This document shows, piece by piece, positions 1 to 8,311 of a stretch of 35,394 bases of DNA. The translations under genes and the position numbers were made by a program. The stretch's first letter is position 1, and the number at the start of each line of letters is the position of its first letter. The DNA comes from Eubacterium sp. GTDB lineage: Bacteria; Bacillota; Clostridia; Lachnospirales; Lachnospiraceae. Under the pieces are notes generated by a model. It saw only the letters and a program-made list of their open reading frames with translations, was not told where the DNA came from and did not search any database. The stretch is taken from NCBI GenBank assembly GCA_024681515.1, contig JAILAR010000188.1, positions 1 to 35,394 on the forward strand. Reading direction: 5' to 3'.

Positions 1-736
1 CATCCTTGACCGGACTTATATACAGATAATAGTATTCTCCATCCTTCGGAGAGTCATACCTGGCAAACATGGGCTTCCCCTGGGAAACCACTTCCCTGAC
101 CTCCGGAATAGAATTCAGGAATTCACTGTAATCCTCTGCCAAACCCGTAGGAACGGAGTCTTCCTCGGCCAGGGACATAAGTGTCTTATAATCATCCAGG
201 ACGAGGATCCCTGTGCCCCATTTTTCGTCACTCACATCCAGCAAATAGAAAGTAATACCGTCCTGCTGAATCGCAAAGATGAGAGTCTCCACTAAAATTG
301 AATTATAGGCATAGATAGCCAGCAGCTTTGCCTCTCTGTCAGTATAGTCGGAAAGTTTCTCAGGATCATAGATCGGGAAACCATTATCATCCAGTTCAAA
401 ACTCTGACTGAACTCCACATAGAACGGATCATCTGCTTCAGTGGTAGGCCATACCTCCGCTATAAGCGGATGGTTTTCCCACAGATCACAGAAGAACCCG
501 AATCCGTTTTTCACCTGATCCAGCGTCTTCTGAACATGCTCCCCTATGGGACGGAGAACTTCCTTCTTTGCCTCCAGATAGGTGGACATACTTCCTTTCA
601 CCTGGATAAATGTGGAAGCCACGATCGTCAGAACAAAGATGAGCACTATGATCAAACCGACCTGCGGTAACAGCCGTCGGTTCCACTTTGCCCTGACTCT
701 CCTCTCTCTTTTTTTTCTTTTTACACTTTCCTCCAA
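1..736 (-). CDS. Membrane-anchored sensor-like protein, 3' end outside window
   Basis: The first 245 codons are present and the gene runs off the left edge. I place the start at a TTG codon (734-736) because a GGGAGG ribosome binding site lies about 8 bp upstream and no ATG with a better site is near. The product begins with a very basic stretch (about residues 6-23), then one membrane segment (about 25-45, LIIVLIFVLTIVAS). A long, acidic, aromatic-rich stretch follows that should lie outside the membrane and ends near the edge with YYYLYISPVKD. That layout resembles the extracytoplasmic ligand-sensing part of membrane receptors. In related bacteria such N-termini precede HAMP plus phosphatase, cyclase or kinase modules, but the output domain is not visible here, so the function is unknown. 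It is last of three co-directional genes, 30 bp after the previous stop. Confidence 0.6.
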   Translation of the reverse strand, partial: MEESVKRKKRERRVRAKWNRRLLPQVGLIIVLIFVLTIVASTFIQVKGSMSTYLEAKKEVLRPIGEHVQKTLDQVKNGFGFFCDLWENHPLIAEVWPTTEADDPFYVEFSQSFELDDNGFPIYDPEKLSDYTDREAKLLAIYAYNSILVETLIFAIQQDGITFYLLDVSDEKWGTGILVLDDYKTLMSLAEEDSVPTGLAEDYSEFLNSIPEVREVVSQGKPMFARYDSPKDGEYYYLYISPVKD

Positions 737-766
737 GGATCGTTTCCTCCCGGATCTCCTCCGCAA

Positions 767-1377
767 TTACCTTTCGATCGCATCGACGATCACTTTCCCT
801 TCGTGTTCGTATACCGTACATCTTTTACCCACGTCTTTCGAAGTCATATTTGCGACGTCGTAGGTTTCCGTCGTTTTCTGATTATGATATGCATCGGTAT
901 ACTGAACGATATACGAATAGGTGTACGAGGTATCGGTACTCCCATCACTGTCCATGGAACGTGTGATATGGCGTTTCTTATCAATGACCACTCCGATATA
1001 CATCACACCATTTTCCATGATGCGTTTACGTACATTCGTGTAAAGATTGTCGGATACCTTTTTTTTCGGAAGAATCCGTAACCTGCCACCGCGAGCCCCA
1101 AAACAAGCCCAAGCACAAGCGCGGCGTATCCCTTATTGTCGTGCTTGACCAGAGAAATAATTCCCTGTATCAATCCGTATAAAAACAGGACTCCTCCAAG
1201 GATGTAGTATACAAGGCTGCTCGGGCTTCCTCCTTCAACAAAGTAATCGATCCTTCTGAACTTCTGAATATCTTCGAGCGACAACGCCTCCATCGGAGCC
1301 TGCACTGAACCTTGCATTGAATCCTGCATCGAGTTCTGAATCGAATCCTGCATCGGATCCCACATTGAATCTGTCAT
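767..1377 (-). pseudogene. Two-TM protein with DUF3592-like C-terminus, split by a frameshift
   Basis: Two overlapping reading frames read as one 203-residue protein if one A is added to a run of eight A (T8 on the plus strand, 1059-1066). The first frame (1377 down to 1003) gives a repetitive Met/Gln/Asp/Ser N-terminus, two membrane segments (about residues 56-75 and 84-103) and a basic FFRKK. It then runs into 17 unrelated-looking codons and stops. The second frame (to 767) supplies a soluble part with GVVIDKKR, a tyrosine-rich strand and a terminal VIVDAIER, the pattern of DUF3592-type domains. The joined frame reads smoothly as RKKKVSDNLYTNVRKRIMENG. The start is ATG 1377 with GGAGAG upstream, 16 bp after the kinase gene stop. 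Sequencing error, real mutation and slippage on the A-run are all possible. Annotation software would probably call two small hypothetical proteins. Confidence 0.65.
1303..1377 (-). repeat. 12-bp codon-phased repeat encoding (DSMQ)n
   Basis: The first 27 or so codons of the split gene are degenerate copies of a 12-bp unit that reads Asp-Ser-Met-Gln (DSMW, DPMQ, DSIQ, NSMQ, DSMQ, GSVQ, APME). The unit length is a multiple of three, so copies can be gained or lost without changing frame. Confidence 0.6.
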
Positions 1378-1393
1378 GACTGTTCTCTCCGTC

Positions 1394-4300
1394 TTATTTG
1401 ATTCCCAGCTGTTTTGCCTCTTTGGCCTGTTTATTCAGCTTCCACTTCAGAGAAAGCGACCGGAAGTATCCCATCCGCTTCACGAATTTCGGTACCTGCG
1501 TCTCGATCACATCGGACATGATACTCAGGAAATCCACCTTTTTCCCGGCCGAAGCGCCTTTGTAGGTCTCACTCTTTTCCCTGAGCCGTTTCACCATCAG
1601 GTTATGATAAACCGTCGCCAGATTCTTTTCCTTCTCCCGGAACTCATTCGGATTCGTCTTCTCCAGATCCTGTTTCAGCGCATCCTGATAGGAATTATAC
1701 GCTGTCATGAACGTGTCCCGTCCTTCCGGATGAAGCTTAAAGAAACAGGTCATATGCCACTTAAGGATCCTTGGATCCGCAGGATGCCGGAACCGGTTCA
1801 TCTGTTTCCGGAAATCATCCCGTCCCTCTGCCAGCTCGGAATGAAGCGGTGTATATACCTCGGCAAATCGTCCGCAGGCCTCCTCGAACCGTGCCTTCTC
1901 TGCTTTTGTCGGTTTCCATTCCCCTTTATGCTTCCGGGTCACTGCATCCCGGATCCGCTGAACCTCTTTGAACGCCTCCGCAGATTCCCGCACCTTATCG
2001 GCTCTGTCGGATATCTGCTGAATGATCTCGTCTTTCCATTCCTGCGGGACTTCCTTATCGCGCAGACGAAGCTTCATCTTTTCCTGCATGGTTTCATCCA
2101 CAATGCATGAAACCATGGCAAAATTATCTTTGATCACAGCCTCCCAGGGATGCTGGTCAAACATTTCCTCAGGTACGCCCGCCTGTCCCAGCAGGAGATC
2201 CCTGAAAGACGATATCGCATTTTCCTTCCTTCCTGCCTGTTTCAGCAGCGGATTGATAAAACAACCCTTTACATCCTCATAGTGATCGATCAGCGCTTTC
2301 TTAAACTCATCTTTATCGTTCGTATATTTGACCAACTCCGTATAGGCGGAATTGGAAACCTCCCTCAGATAGTTTTCTGTCGGTTCATCTGACATGCGGT
2401 CATTTAACTTCTCCCTGAAGGATAATGTGATATCAAAATCACTGGATTCTCCGGTCAGCTTCCTGCAGAATCCGATGGTGTTCTCGATCTCTTCGATCTG
2501 ATGATTCATATTGGACAGAGCATTCTGAAGCCGGATCTGTCCCTGGGAGAAATTATATACCGCTGACGGAATCTCCAGGCCCAGCTCCTGTGCTTTCAGC
2601 AGCGCCACCATGATCCTTGCACCTGCGGATCTCTGATCACCCAGCGCAAACACATCCCGGATCTGCCGGCCGAGTTCGGTACGTTTCTTCTGATACAGGC
2701 CTTCGAACTCCGGCTTCAGGAGCGCATGCAGACTGGAACGGAACAGTTCCATATTGGCGGTCGCTGCCGCTGCCATCATTCGGGTCACATGAAGCTGCTG
2801 ATGCTCCGTCAGCTTTGTGCAGTTACCGAAATCGATGACCGTCAGTCCCTCGTCACCGACCATGATATTTCCGTCATGGGGATCACCGTGATAGAAGCCT
2901 TCCTTGAAAAGACCGTCCTCGGTCCACTTTCTGGCAAAGGTATCTAAATACTTCTTTTTCTTTTTCAGTTCCGCCAGAAGGTTTCCTAATTTTTCTTCGA
3001 TATGATCCGGCGCCAGCCGGGCATATTCGTCCGAATCCATCGCGAGATTCTGATCTTCGGAGACATAGACCGGTCCCTTATAGTATTCCTCTCCTCTGTC
3101 AAGCTTCTCCTGAACCCCCTGCTTTACCTCGTCAGACATGCCCGGAAGCAGTTTCCGCCTGTACAGTTCCTTCAGCCGCGTGGTCTCCGTTTTCATCCGC
3201 TCCAGTAAAGCGTCGATGGTCTCTCCGGGCGCCTTCTCCAGAACCATGGAGTTGGTGGTCGGTGCGATCAGTTTATTCAGTTTCATGGAGGTAACCTTCT
3301 TGTCCTCCTCTGAGGTTCCTTTGTCATAGACCTTGCCCAGTTCGACATTTCGGGCCTCGATCTTCAGGTCCAGTTCCTCCTGGATCCGCTCCAGCTGTCC
3401 TTCATAGGTCGCCTGCATACCGCCCTTTTCATTCTCCTTGATCGGCGGAAGCGGCTGCTCTCCTTTTGCCTCACGGACTCTGTTTTCCTGATTTCTTGTC
3501 ATGATATCCGTCAGGCGTGCGCAGCTGATCATCAGATTCTTCTCACGCATCATCCGGTTCGTAACGTCCGGTTTCAGAAGCTTAACAGCTGCTTCCTCCT
3601 CCGTTCCGTCCGCCCGGCTGATCTTACAGAGAAATGTCTGTCCGACCGATGCGGCACCCAGCGGTTTTTCAACCTTGATATTCTTTACCTGCCCATGAGA
3701 ACGCTGGGTCATGGAGTACAGCTGTGCCTCCACGATCTCATCGGGAATCGGAGCCAGCTTGCTCTTCATGTCCTTGACAGCAGACTTTAATTCCTCCGGG
3801 AGACCTTCCATCGGAAGTCCCTGCATCATCTTCTGGAAGAGCGGGCCGGCACCCTTCAGGAGTCCGCCGATATAATTCCCCATGCTTTCGGCCTTCACCT
3901 TATTATTGCGTGCTTCCAGCTTTGTCTTTTCGTCAGGACTCAGTCCGGGGGCATTTTCATCTTCCAGTTTGCCCACCGGTTTTGCTTCCCGGATCATGGA
4001 AGCCAGCATCGCTCTCTGATCTATGGTATCCACGCCTTCGAAATACTTTTCAAAAACGAGTCTGGTGAAGAGGCCCTGTCCGGATTCACCGGCGGTCATG
4101 GAATCCTTCACCATTTTGGCAAGACGTTCGTTCCCCTTCTCATATTTTTCCCGCTTTCTTGCCCTTACCTCTTCTGCGCTGAGTCCAGGCTCATATGGAT
4201 TCGGAAGAGCTTCTTCGGCTTCCCGGGCCGCGGGATTGAACAGTGCACGGGAGTACTTGCTGACCGTCTGCTGGAGTGCCTGGGACGTCGCCTTCACTCC

Positions 4301-6301
4301 ACTGTCGATCATCGCCTCCGCACCTGCCAGTTTCTTCACCGTCTGATCATCCAGAGATTTCAGGATATCCTCCAGACCGTCGAGTTTCTGCGTCTTACTG
4401 ATCTGTACGCCCTTCAGAAGGCTGTCCGGAGATGTCAGAATTCCCTGCGCCGCCACCCGCATCGCCCCCTTCTCGGAGTCGTACAGAAGTCCTTTTAATA
4501 ATCCATCCGGACGTTTTCCCATGACCGCATCGATCTGACTGTCAACCACTGACTTGACGGCCGACGCCGCCTGGGTCATGCCGTCCGTAACCGCCTTCCT
4601 AAGTTCAGCCGCCTTCTCCGGTTCCATCACAAAAAGCGGCATCTTGTCCAGGATCCCGTTCACGATCTTCATATTCTTATCGCCGGTCGCGAACATATCC
4701 GAAACCAGATATGCCACCGCTTCCTTATTTCTGACCAGCATGAGTTTCATTCTTTCACCGGGATCACGCTGCATTTCATCCGCTGTCCAGCTGTCATAGG
4801 AGAAAAGAAGGTCTCCCATCAGATTCAGGATCTTCTTCTCTTTGTCTGTCCACTCATTCGGCTCTTCCTTCTCCTGCCGTCCAACGGATACCATGTCCTG
4901 TACCCGTGCACGGTTTGCCTGATCCTGCGTATTCTGAAGGATCTCTCTGGACTCCATGACATTGATCATGGAGCTGTGTTCCTTTGTGAAGATCACATCA
5001 TCATCCGAGAATTCCCAGGACCTGTCCGGCTCCGAATCAAGGATGTACAGTTTTTTTCCGGCCTGGATGCAGCGGATCATATAAGCCAGATCCGTTGAAA
5101 GGAAATTCGTATAATCCGTCACCTTATACCCGGTGCGGTTCACCAGATAATCCGTCAGAAGCTGACGATTCATCGTCTCCGGTTTATGGATATCCATGCC
5201 GTTGATGACTTCCTTCACGATGGAATCGGCTGCCTTTTTCCCATAGACGGACTCGTTGTTCACGATATCCGAAGTCAGCATATCCCTGAGGATTCCGGTA
5301 TTACGTTCCAGCGGAAGCTCGGTTTCCCCCGAATGCAACGTAAGCTGTCCGTGGGTATTCTGATGGAGCCGGAGCACGGTATCCCCAAAGAGAAATACCT
5401 TTGCCTGAACCTTTCCCTCTTTGAAATCCATCAGGGTATTCCGAAGATTGAAAAAAAGTCTTGCCATTTCCCTGGAAAGGCTCTGTTCCTTTTCATCCGT
5501 ACTTTTTGCAAGCCTTCCGATCATGTCAGAGGGCGTTTCCTCGCCGGAGAAGGCACGGTAAAGCAGGGAGGCTTCAACGCCTGCCGCCTTTACGGTCTCC
5601 TCATTCGGAAGCTCACGTCTCTGCTCCGGATCTTTCGGCGGATTTCCGCCCTTTCTCAGGCCGTACCCCTTTGCCTGGGTCATCAGATCGCGGATCTCAT
5701 TTACCTCACCGCTTATGACGCCGGTATGCATCAGTTCCTTTGCCACCTGGAATGATGCCGCCTCCCTGTGGAGACGGAGGATGTTCAGACGTACCAGTTT
5801 CTGGTGCTCCTGTTCTTCCTTGTTGGTGGCATGATTATCCCGCATGTAATTCCGACACTCCAAAATCGCCTGATCATAGAGCACCAGGAGCTTGTCCAGT
5901 TCTTCCTCCTTCACCTCGATTCCAAGCCTGGACTGATTGATCACTTTTTCGACCGATGCCAGAGAGGTCTTGACTGCCTGTATCTGTTTTTTATCCCCGG
6001 TGAGTTTCTCATCAAGGATCAGCTCCGAAGACCGGTTTCTCGCCTGGATCATCTCCAGCTGAAGCCGTTCCTCATCCGACAGGTCTCCGCCCAGAAGCGC
6101 ATTGATCTCTTCAATGTCCTTCGCAACAGCCGCTTTATCATACAGTTTTTTGTTTTTATCTTTCAGCTTTTTTGCGGTCCCTTCCGAAGCATTTCGGACT
6201 GCCTTATTCAGCTGTGCTTCGACCCTTCGTTCTCTTTCCTCTCTTTCAGCCTCTCTCTGAGCCTCTAACTGAGCATTTCTTTTTTTCGGTTTTCCAGGCA
6301 T
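1394..6301 (-). CDS. Giant ABC1/AarF (UbiB-like) atypical kinase-family protein, 1635 aa
   Basis: The C-central part is an ABC1/AarF/UbiB protein-kinase-like domain. It has an alanine-rich ATP loop GAASVGQ (residues 882-888), a candidate ATP lysine K907 in EAAVKLLKP, the catalytic-loop signature HGDPHDGN (1138-1145) and the metal-binding DFG of VIDFG (D1157). The KxGQ motif that characterises the family appears as K824-M-M-Q827, so the glycine is lost. About 800 residues of charged, largely helical sequence precede the kinase, starting with a strongly basic and Glu-rich coiled-coil-like region, and about 400 residues follow it. No signal peptide or clear membrane segment is seen. Usual family members have about 450-650 residues. 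I chose ATG 6301 because AAGGGG lies just upstream; an in-frame GTG nine codons earlier lies in a leader repeat. ABC1 proteins support quinone or lipid metabolism elsewhere, but the substrate here is unknown. It is first in a probable operon with the next two genes. Confidence 0.85.
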   Translation of the reverse strand: MPGKPKKRNAQLEAQREAEREERERRVEAQLNKAVRNASEGTAKKLKDKNKKLYDKAAVAKDIEEINALLGGDLSDEERLQLEMIQARNRSSELILDEKLTGDKKQIQAVKTSLASVEKVINQSRLGIEVKEEELDKLLVLYDQAILECRNYMRDNHATNKEEQEHQKLVRLNILRLHREAASFQVAKELMHTGVISGEVNEIRDLMTQAKGYGLRKGGNPPKDPEQRRELPNEETVKAAGVEASLLYRAFSGEETPSDMIGRLAKSTDEKEQSLSREMARLFFNLRNTLMDFKEGKVQAKVFLFGDTVLRLHQNTHGQLTLHSGETELPLERNTGILRDMLTSDIVNNESVYGKKAADSIVKEVINGMDIHKPETMNRQLLTDYLVNRTGYKVTDYTNFLSTDLAYMIRCIQAGKKLYILDSEPDRSWEFSDDDVIFTKEHSSMINVMESREILQNTQDQANRARVQDMVSVGRQEKEEPNEWTDKEKKILNLMGDLLFSYDSWTADEMQRDPGERMKLMLVRNKEAVAYLVSDMFATGDKNMKIVNGILDKMPLFVMEPEKAAELRKAVTDGMTQAASAVKSVVDSQIDAVMGKRPDGLLKGLLYDSEKGAMRVAAQGILTSPDSLLKGVQISKTQKLDGLEDILKSLDDQTVKKLAGAEAMIDSGVKATSQALQQTVSKYSRALFNPAAREAEEALPNPYEPGLSAEEVRARKREKYEKGNERLAKMVKDSMTAGESGQGLFTRLVFEKYFEGVDTIDQRAMLASMIREAKPVGKLEDENAPGLSPDEKTKLEARNNKVKAESMGNYIGGLLKGAGPLFQKMMQGLPMEGLPEELKSAVKDMKSKLAPIPDEIVEAQLYSMTQRSHGQVKNIKVEKPLGAASVGQTFLCKISRADGTEEEAAVKLLKPDVTNRMMREKNLMISCARLTDIMTRNQENRVREAKGEQPLPPIKENEKGGMQATYEGQLERIQEELDLKIEARNVELGKVYDKGTSEEDKKVTSMKLNKLIAPTTNSMVLEKAPGETIDALLERMKTETTRLKELYRRKLLPGMSDEVKQGVQEKLDRGEEYYKGPVYVSEDQNLAMDSDEYARLAPDHIEEKLGNLLAELKKKKKYLDTFARKWTEDGLFKEGFYHGDPHDGNIMVGDEGLTVIDFGNCTKLTEHQQLHVTRMMAAAATANMELFRSSLHALLKPEFEGLYQKKRTELGRQIRDVFALGDQRSAGARIMVALLKAQELGLEIPSAVYNFSQGQIRLQNALSNMNHQIEEIENTIGFCRKLTGESSDFDITLSFREKLNDRMSDEPTENYLREVSNSAYTELVKYTNDKDEFKKALIDHYEDVKGCFINPLLKQAGRKENAISSFRDLLLGQAGVPEEMFDQHPWEAVIKDNFAMVSCIVDETMQEKMKLRLRDKEVPQEWKDEIIQQISDRADKVRESAEAFKEVQRIRDAVTRKHKGEWKPTKAEKARFEEACGRFAEVYTPLHSELAEGRDDFRKQMNRFRHPADPRILKWHMTCFFKLHPEGRDTFMTAYNSYQDALKQDLEKTNPNEFREKEKNLATVYHNLMVKRLREKSETYKGASAGKKVDFLSIMSDVIETQVPKFVKRMGYFRSLSLKWKLNKQAKEAKQLGIK

Positions 6302-6323
6302 GGTATATCCCCTTTTTGTACTC

Positions 6324-6346
6324 TGCACTTCGCGCCTACGCGCTTC
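6324..6346 (-). repeat. Leader hairpin motif, copy 1
   Basis: The sense strand reads GCGCGTAGGCGCGAAGTGC. GCGC arms flank a GTAG loop. The gene-proximal edge is 22 bp before the ATG of the ABC1-family gene, upstream of its AAGGGG Shine-Dalgarno. Confidence 0.65.
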
Positions 6347-6392
6347 CTTATATCATCGCTTCGTACGTTTTTTCACTAAAACCCCAGCATTC

Positions 6393-6421
6393 ATTATAAC
6401 ATTCATACGCCTGCCTCACAA
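6393..6421 (-). promoter_or_regulatory. Promoter of the ABC1-kinase operon
   Basis: The minus strand shows a -35 of TTGTGA and a perfect -10 of TATAAT separated by 17 bp. The -10 ends 92 bp upstream of ATG 6301, so the leader RNA would contain leader hairpin copy 1. Confidence 0.75.
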
Positions 6422-6460
6422 CCTGTGATTACCACGTCTTACAACCCTCTTACGCACATA

Positions 6461-6501
6461 AAAGAAGCGGAGAACCGCAGTTCAATCACTACAGCTCTCC
6501 G
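6461..6501 (-). terminator. Probable terminator after the GGDEF pseudogene
   Basis: On the minus strand CGGAGA pairs with TCTCCG across about 22 nt containing further weak pairs, and GCTTCTTTT follows. It starts a few bases after the degenerate gene's TAA. The stem is short and the loop long, so this is moderate evidence. Confidence 0.45.
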
Positions 6502-6506
6502 TTCGT

Positions 6507-8020
6507 TTATTCACTCTCTCTGCGTTTCTTTCCGATCCGCTTGTTCTCGTACATTGTCTGATCGGCGCGGCGGATGGTATCCTCCACGGTTTGATCGGTC
6601 TCTGGATCATAGATCGCGATACCCATGGCAGAGCAGGCGGCTGGCGCCTTTCAGATAAACATCTCCCTTGTCGTGACCGTAGACATCATTCACCCGCTTC
6701 AGATTGTCGCAGTCAAACATGCCGATGGCAAAATCAAAGGATCCCGTCTTATCCAGTCTCTTCTGCAGACGCTGCGTATATTCCGTAAATGCGCCCTTGT
6801 TCTTGACATTTGTAAGGGAATCCACATAGACCTTCGAGTCCAGCTCCTTCACCTTCATGTGTTCTTTGCTGGCGAGCAGGCGTCATCACCACGCCCATCT
6901 GCTCACCGTCATACACCGTCAGGTTTGACGGGAACATACAGTCCGCCTCTCCGGACTTTACGGCTTCCAGTGCTTCCGCTGCCGTGGAGTAACAGATGGG
7001 TTCAAATTCAATTTCCGCATTCTCCATGCAGGTGGACGCATATGCCAGCGCATCCCTCAGGGCACCCGTCAGCTCTCCTGTATCCGGATCCTTTGCGCAG
7101 AACGCAAGATAATTATCCTGATATGCCACCCGGATCTTGCCGCCATGCTCCGAAAGCCACTACAGCTCATCCGGCGAAAGGTAATTGTTATTTCCGGAAT
7201 CCCTCAGATATTTCTCATAAAGCTGCTGATTGTAATAGATATTCTCATCCTGGATTTTACTCATGGCTTCATCCAGTTCTTTCAGCAGTTGCGGCTTTGC
7301 CATGCTTACACCAAAATAGAAATCCGAAGACCCGATCTTCCAGACCGGTTCCGTAACCTTCGCATCCCCGAAGGAATCCAGCATGACATACGCATCCATG
7401 TCTCCATCCGTCAACATCTGAAGTGCCACATCCTGATCCACGGAAAGCTCCGTAAGTTCCACTTCCACGCCACGCATCTTCGCCCAGTCCCGGAACATTT
7501 CCACCATGATACTTCCGCGGTCCACACCGACCTTCTTTCCGGTCAGTGTCTGCGGATCATCCGCCTGGATCTCCTTATTCTTCGGAGAAATGAAGACATA
7601 GTAGGATTCCGTTCCCATAGGCAGCGAGGAATAGACGATGTATTTCGACCGCTCCTCCATATAGGACACGTCACTGAGCATATCGATCTCGCCGTTTTTC
7701 AGCATTTCCAGCAGCTCCGGCCAGGTTCCTTCCACATATTCATAGTTCCACCCCGTATAGGCAGCCACCTTCCGCTGGTATTCATAGCCGTAACCGGACC
7801 TGCGCCCGGTTTCATCCTTGTGGTGGAACTTTGACTCATACCAGCCGACACGGACAGTCTCCCGCCCATTGCTCTTATCTTCTTCCTCAGCCAGCACATG
7901 ATGCGGCAGCACAAAAAAAACAGCCAGAAGGACGCACAGGAGCACTGACAGAGTTCGGCGGAGAGAGATCCTCACCGCTTTATTATTTAATTGTTTTTTG
8001 AACTGCCTTTTGAAATACAT
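6507..8020 (-). pseudogene. Decayed periplasmic-binding-domain diguanylate cyclase
   Basis: The remains show a BvgS-type sensor: signal sequence or membrane anchor (SLRRTLSVLLCVLLAVFFVLP), a first SBP_bac_3 solute-binding domain (about residues 50-280), a second such domain, and a GGDEF cyclase. At least three lesions are visible. First, an in-frame TAG at 7160-7162 between the two binding domains, after which the frame continues coherently (WLSEHGGKIRVAYQDNYL). Second, a junction near 6870-6884 where the second binding domain stops after GVVMTP and jumps out of frame to a linker, SKEHMKVKELDSKVYVD; most of that domain and the membrane segment are missing. Third, a junction near 6625-6640 where LKGASRLLC jumps to MGIAIYDPETD. 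That removes the GGDEF signature and roughly 60 residues. The start is ATG 8020 with AAGGG upstream. The gene cannot make a working cyclase. Confidence 0.85.
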
Positions 8021-8149
8021 CTTTGAACCCTTCATACGCACACTTGTGCATGCTATAAAATAACACACTTTCGCTCTTTTCGCAATCCTGTCAGGAACTA
8101 TATTCATGTATATTTCTGCCGACACCCTGTACATAATATAAGGCAAAAC

Positions 8150-8203
8150 AAAAGGCGGCAGTCCCGGAACGTTGGTGTGCTACGTATCCGTCTGCCGCCT
8201 TTT
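8150..8203 (-). terminator. Terminator of the lichenase gene
   Basis: A hairpin has the arms AAAGGCGGCAG and CTGCCGCCTTT around a loop of about 30 nt, with A and T tracts on both sides, so it could act in either direction. It lies about 110 bp beyond the lichenase stop and upstream of the pseudogene. Confidence 0.75.
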
Positions 8204-8311
8204 AGATCCAACACTTTCACATTTGTGCATCGCGGTTACACCCTTTGCGTTTTCACGCCGTGATCCCACGCTTCGTGTTTTCTCACTATGTGACTGTCAT
8301 TTTCTCATCAA

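Noticed and set aside
7160-7162. In-frame TAG as a recoded (pyrrolysine-type) codon
   Set aside because: Two further disruptive deletions lie downstream in the same gene and no recoding machinery is visible, so simple decay is enough.
8240-8300. Another leader-motif copy (CACGCTTCGTGTTTTC)
   Set aside because: Only a short match, not upstream of any start codon and lacking the GCGC arms.
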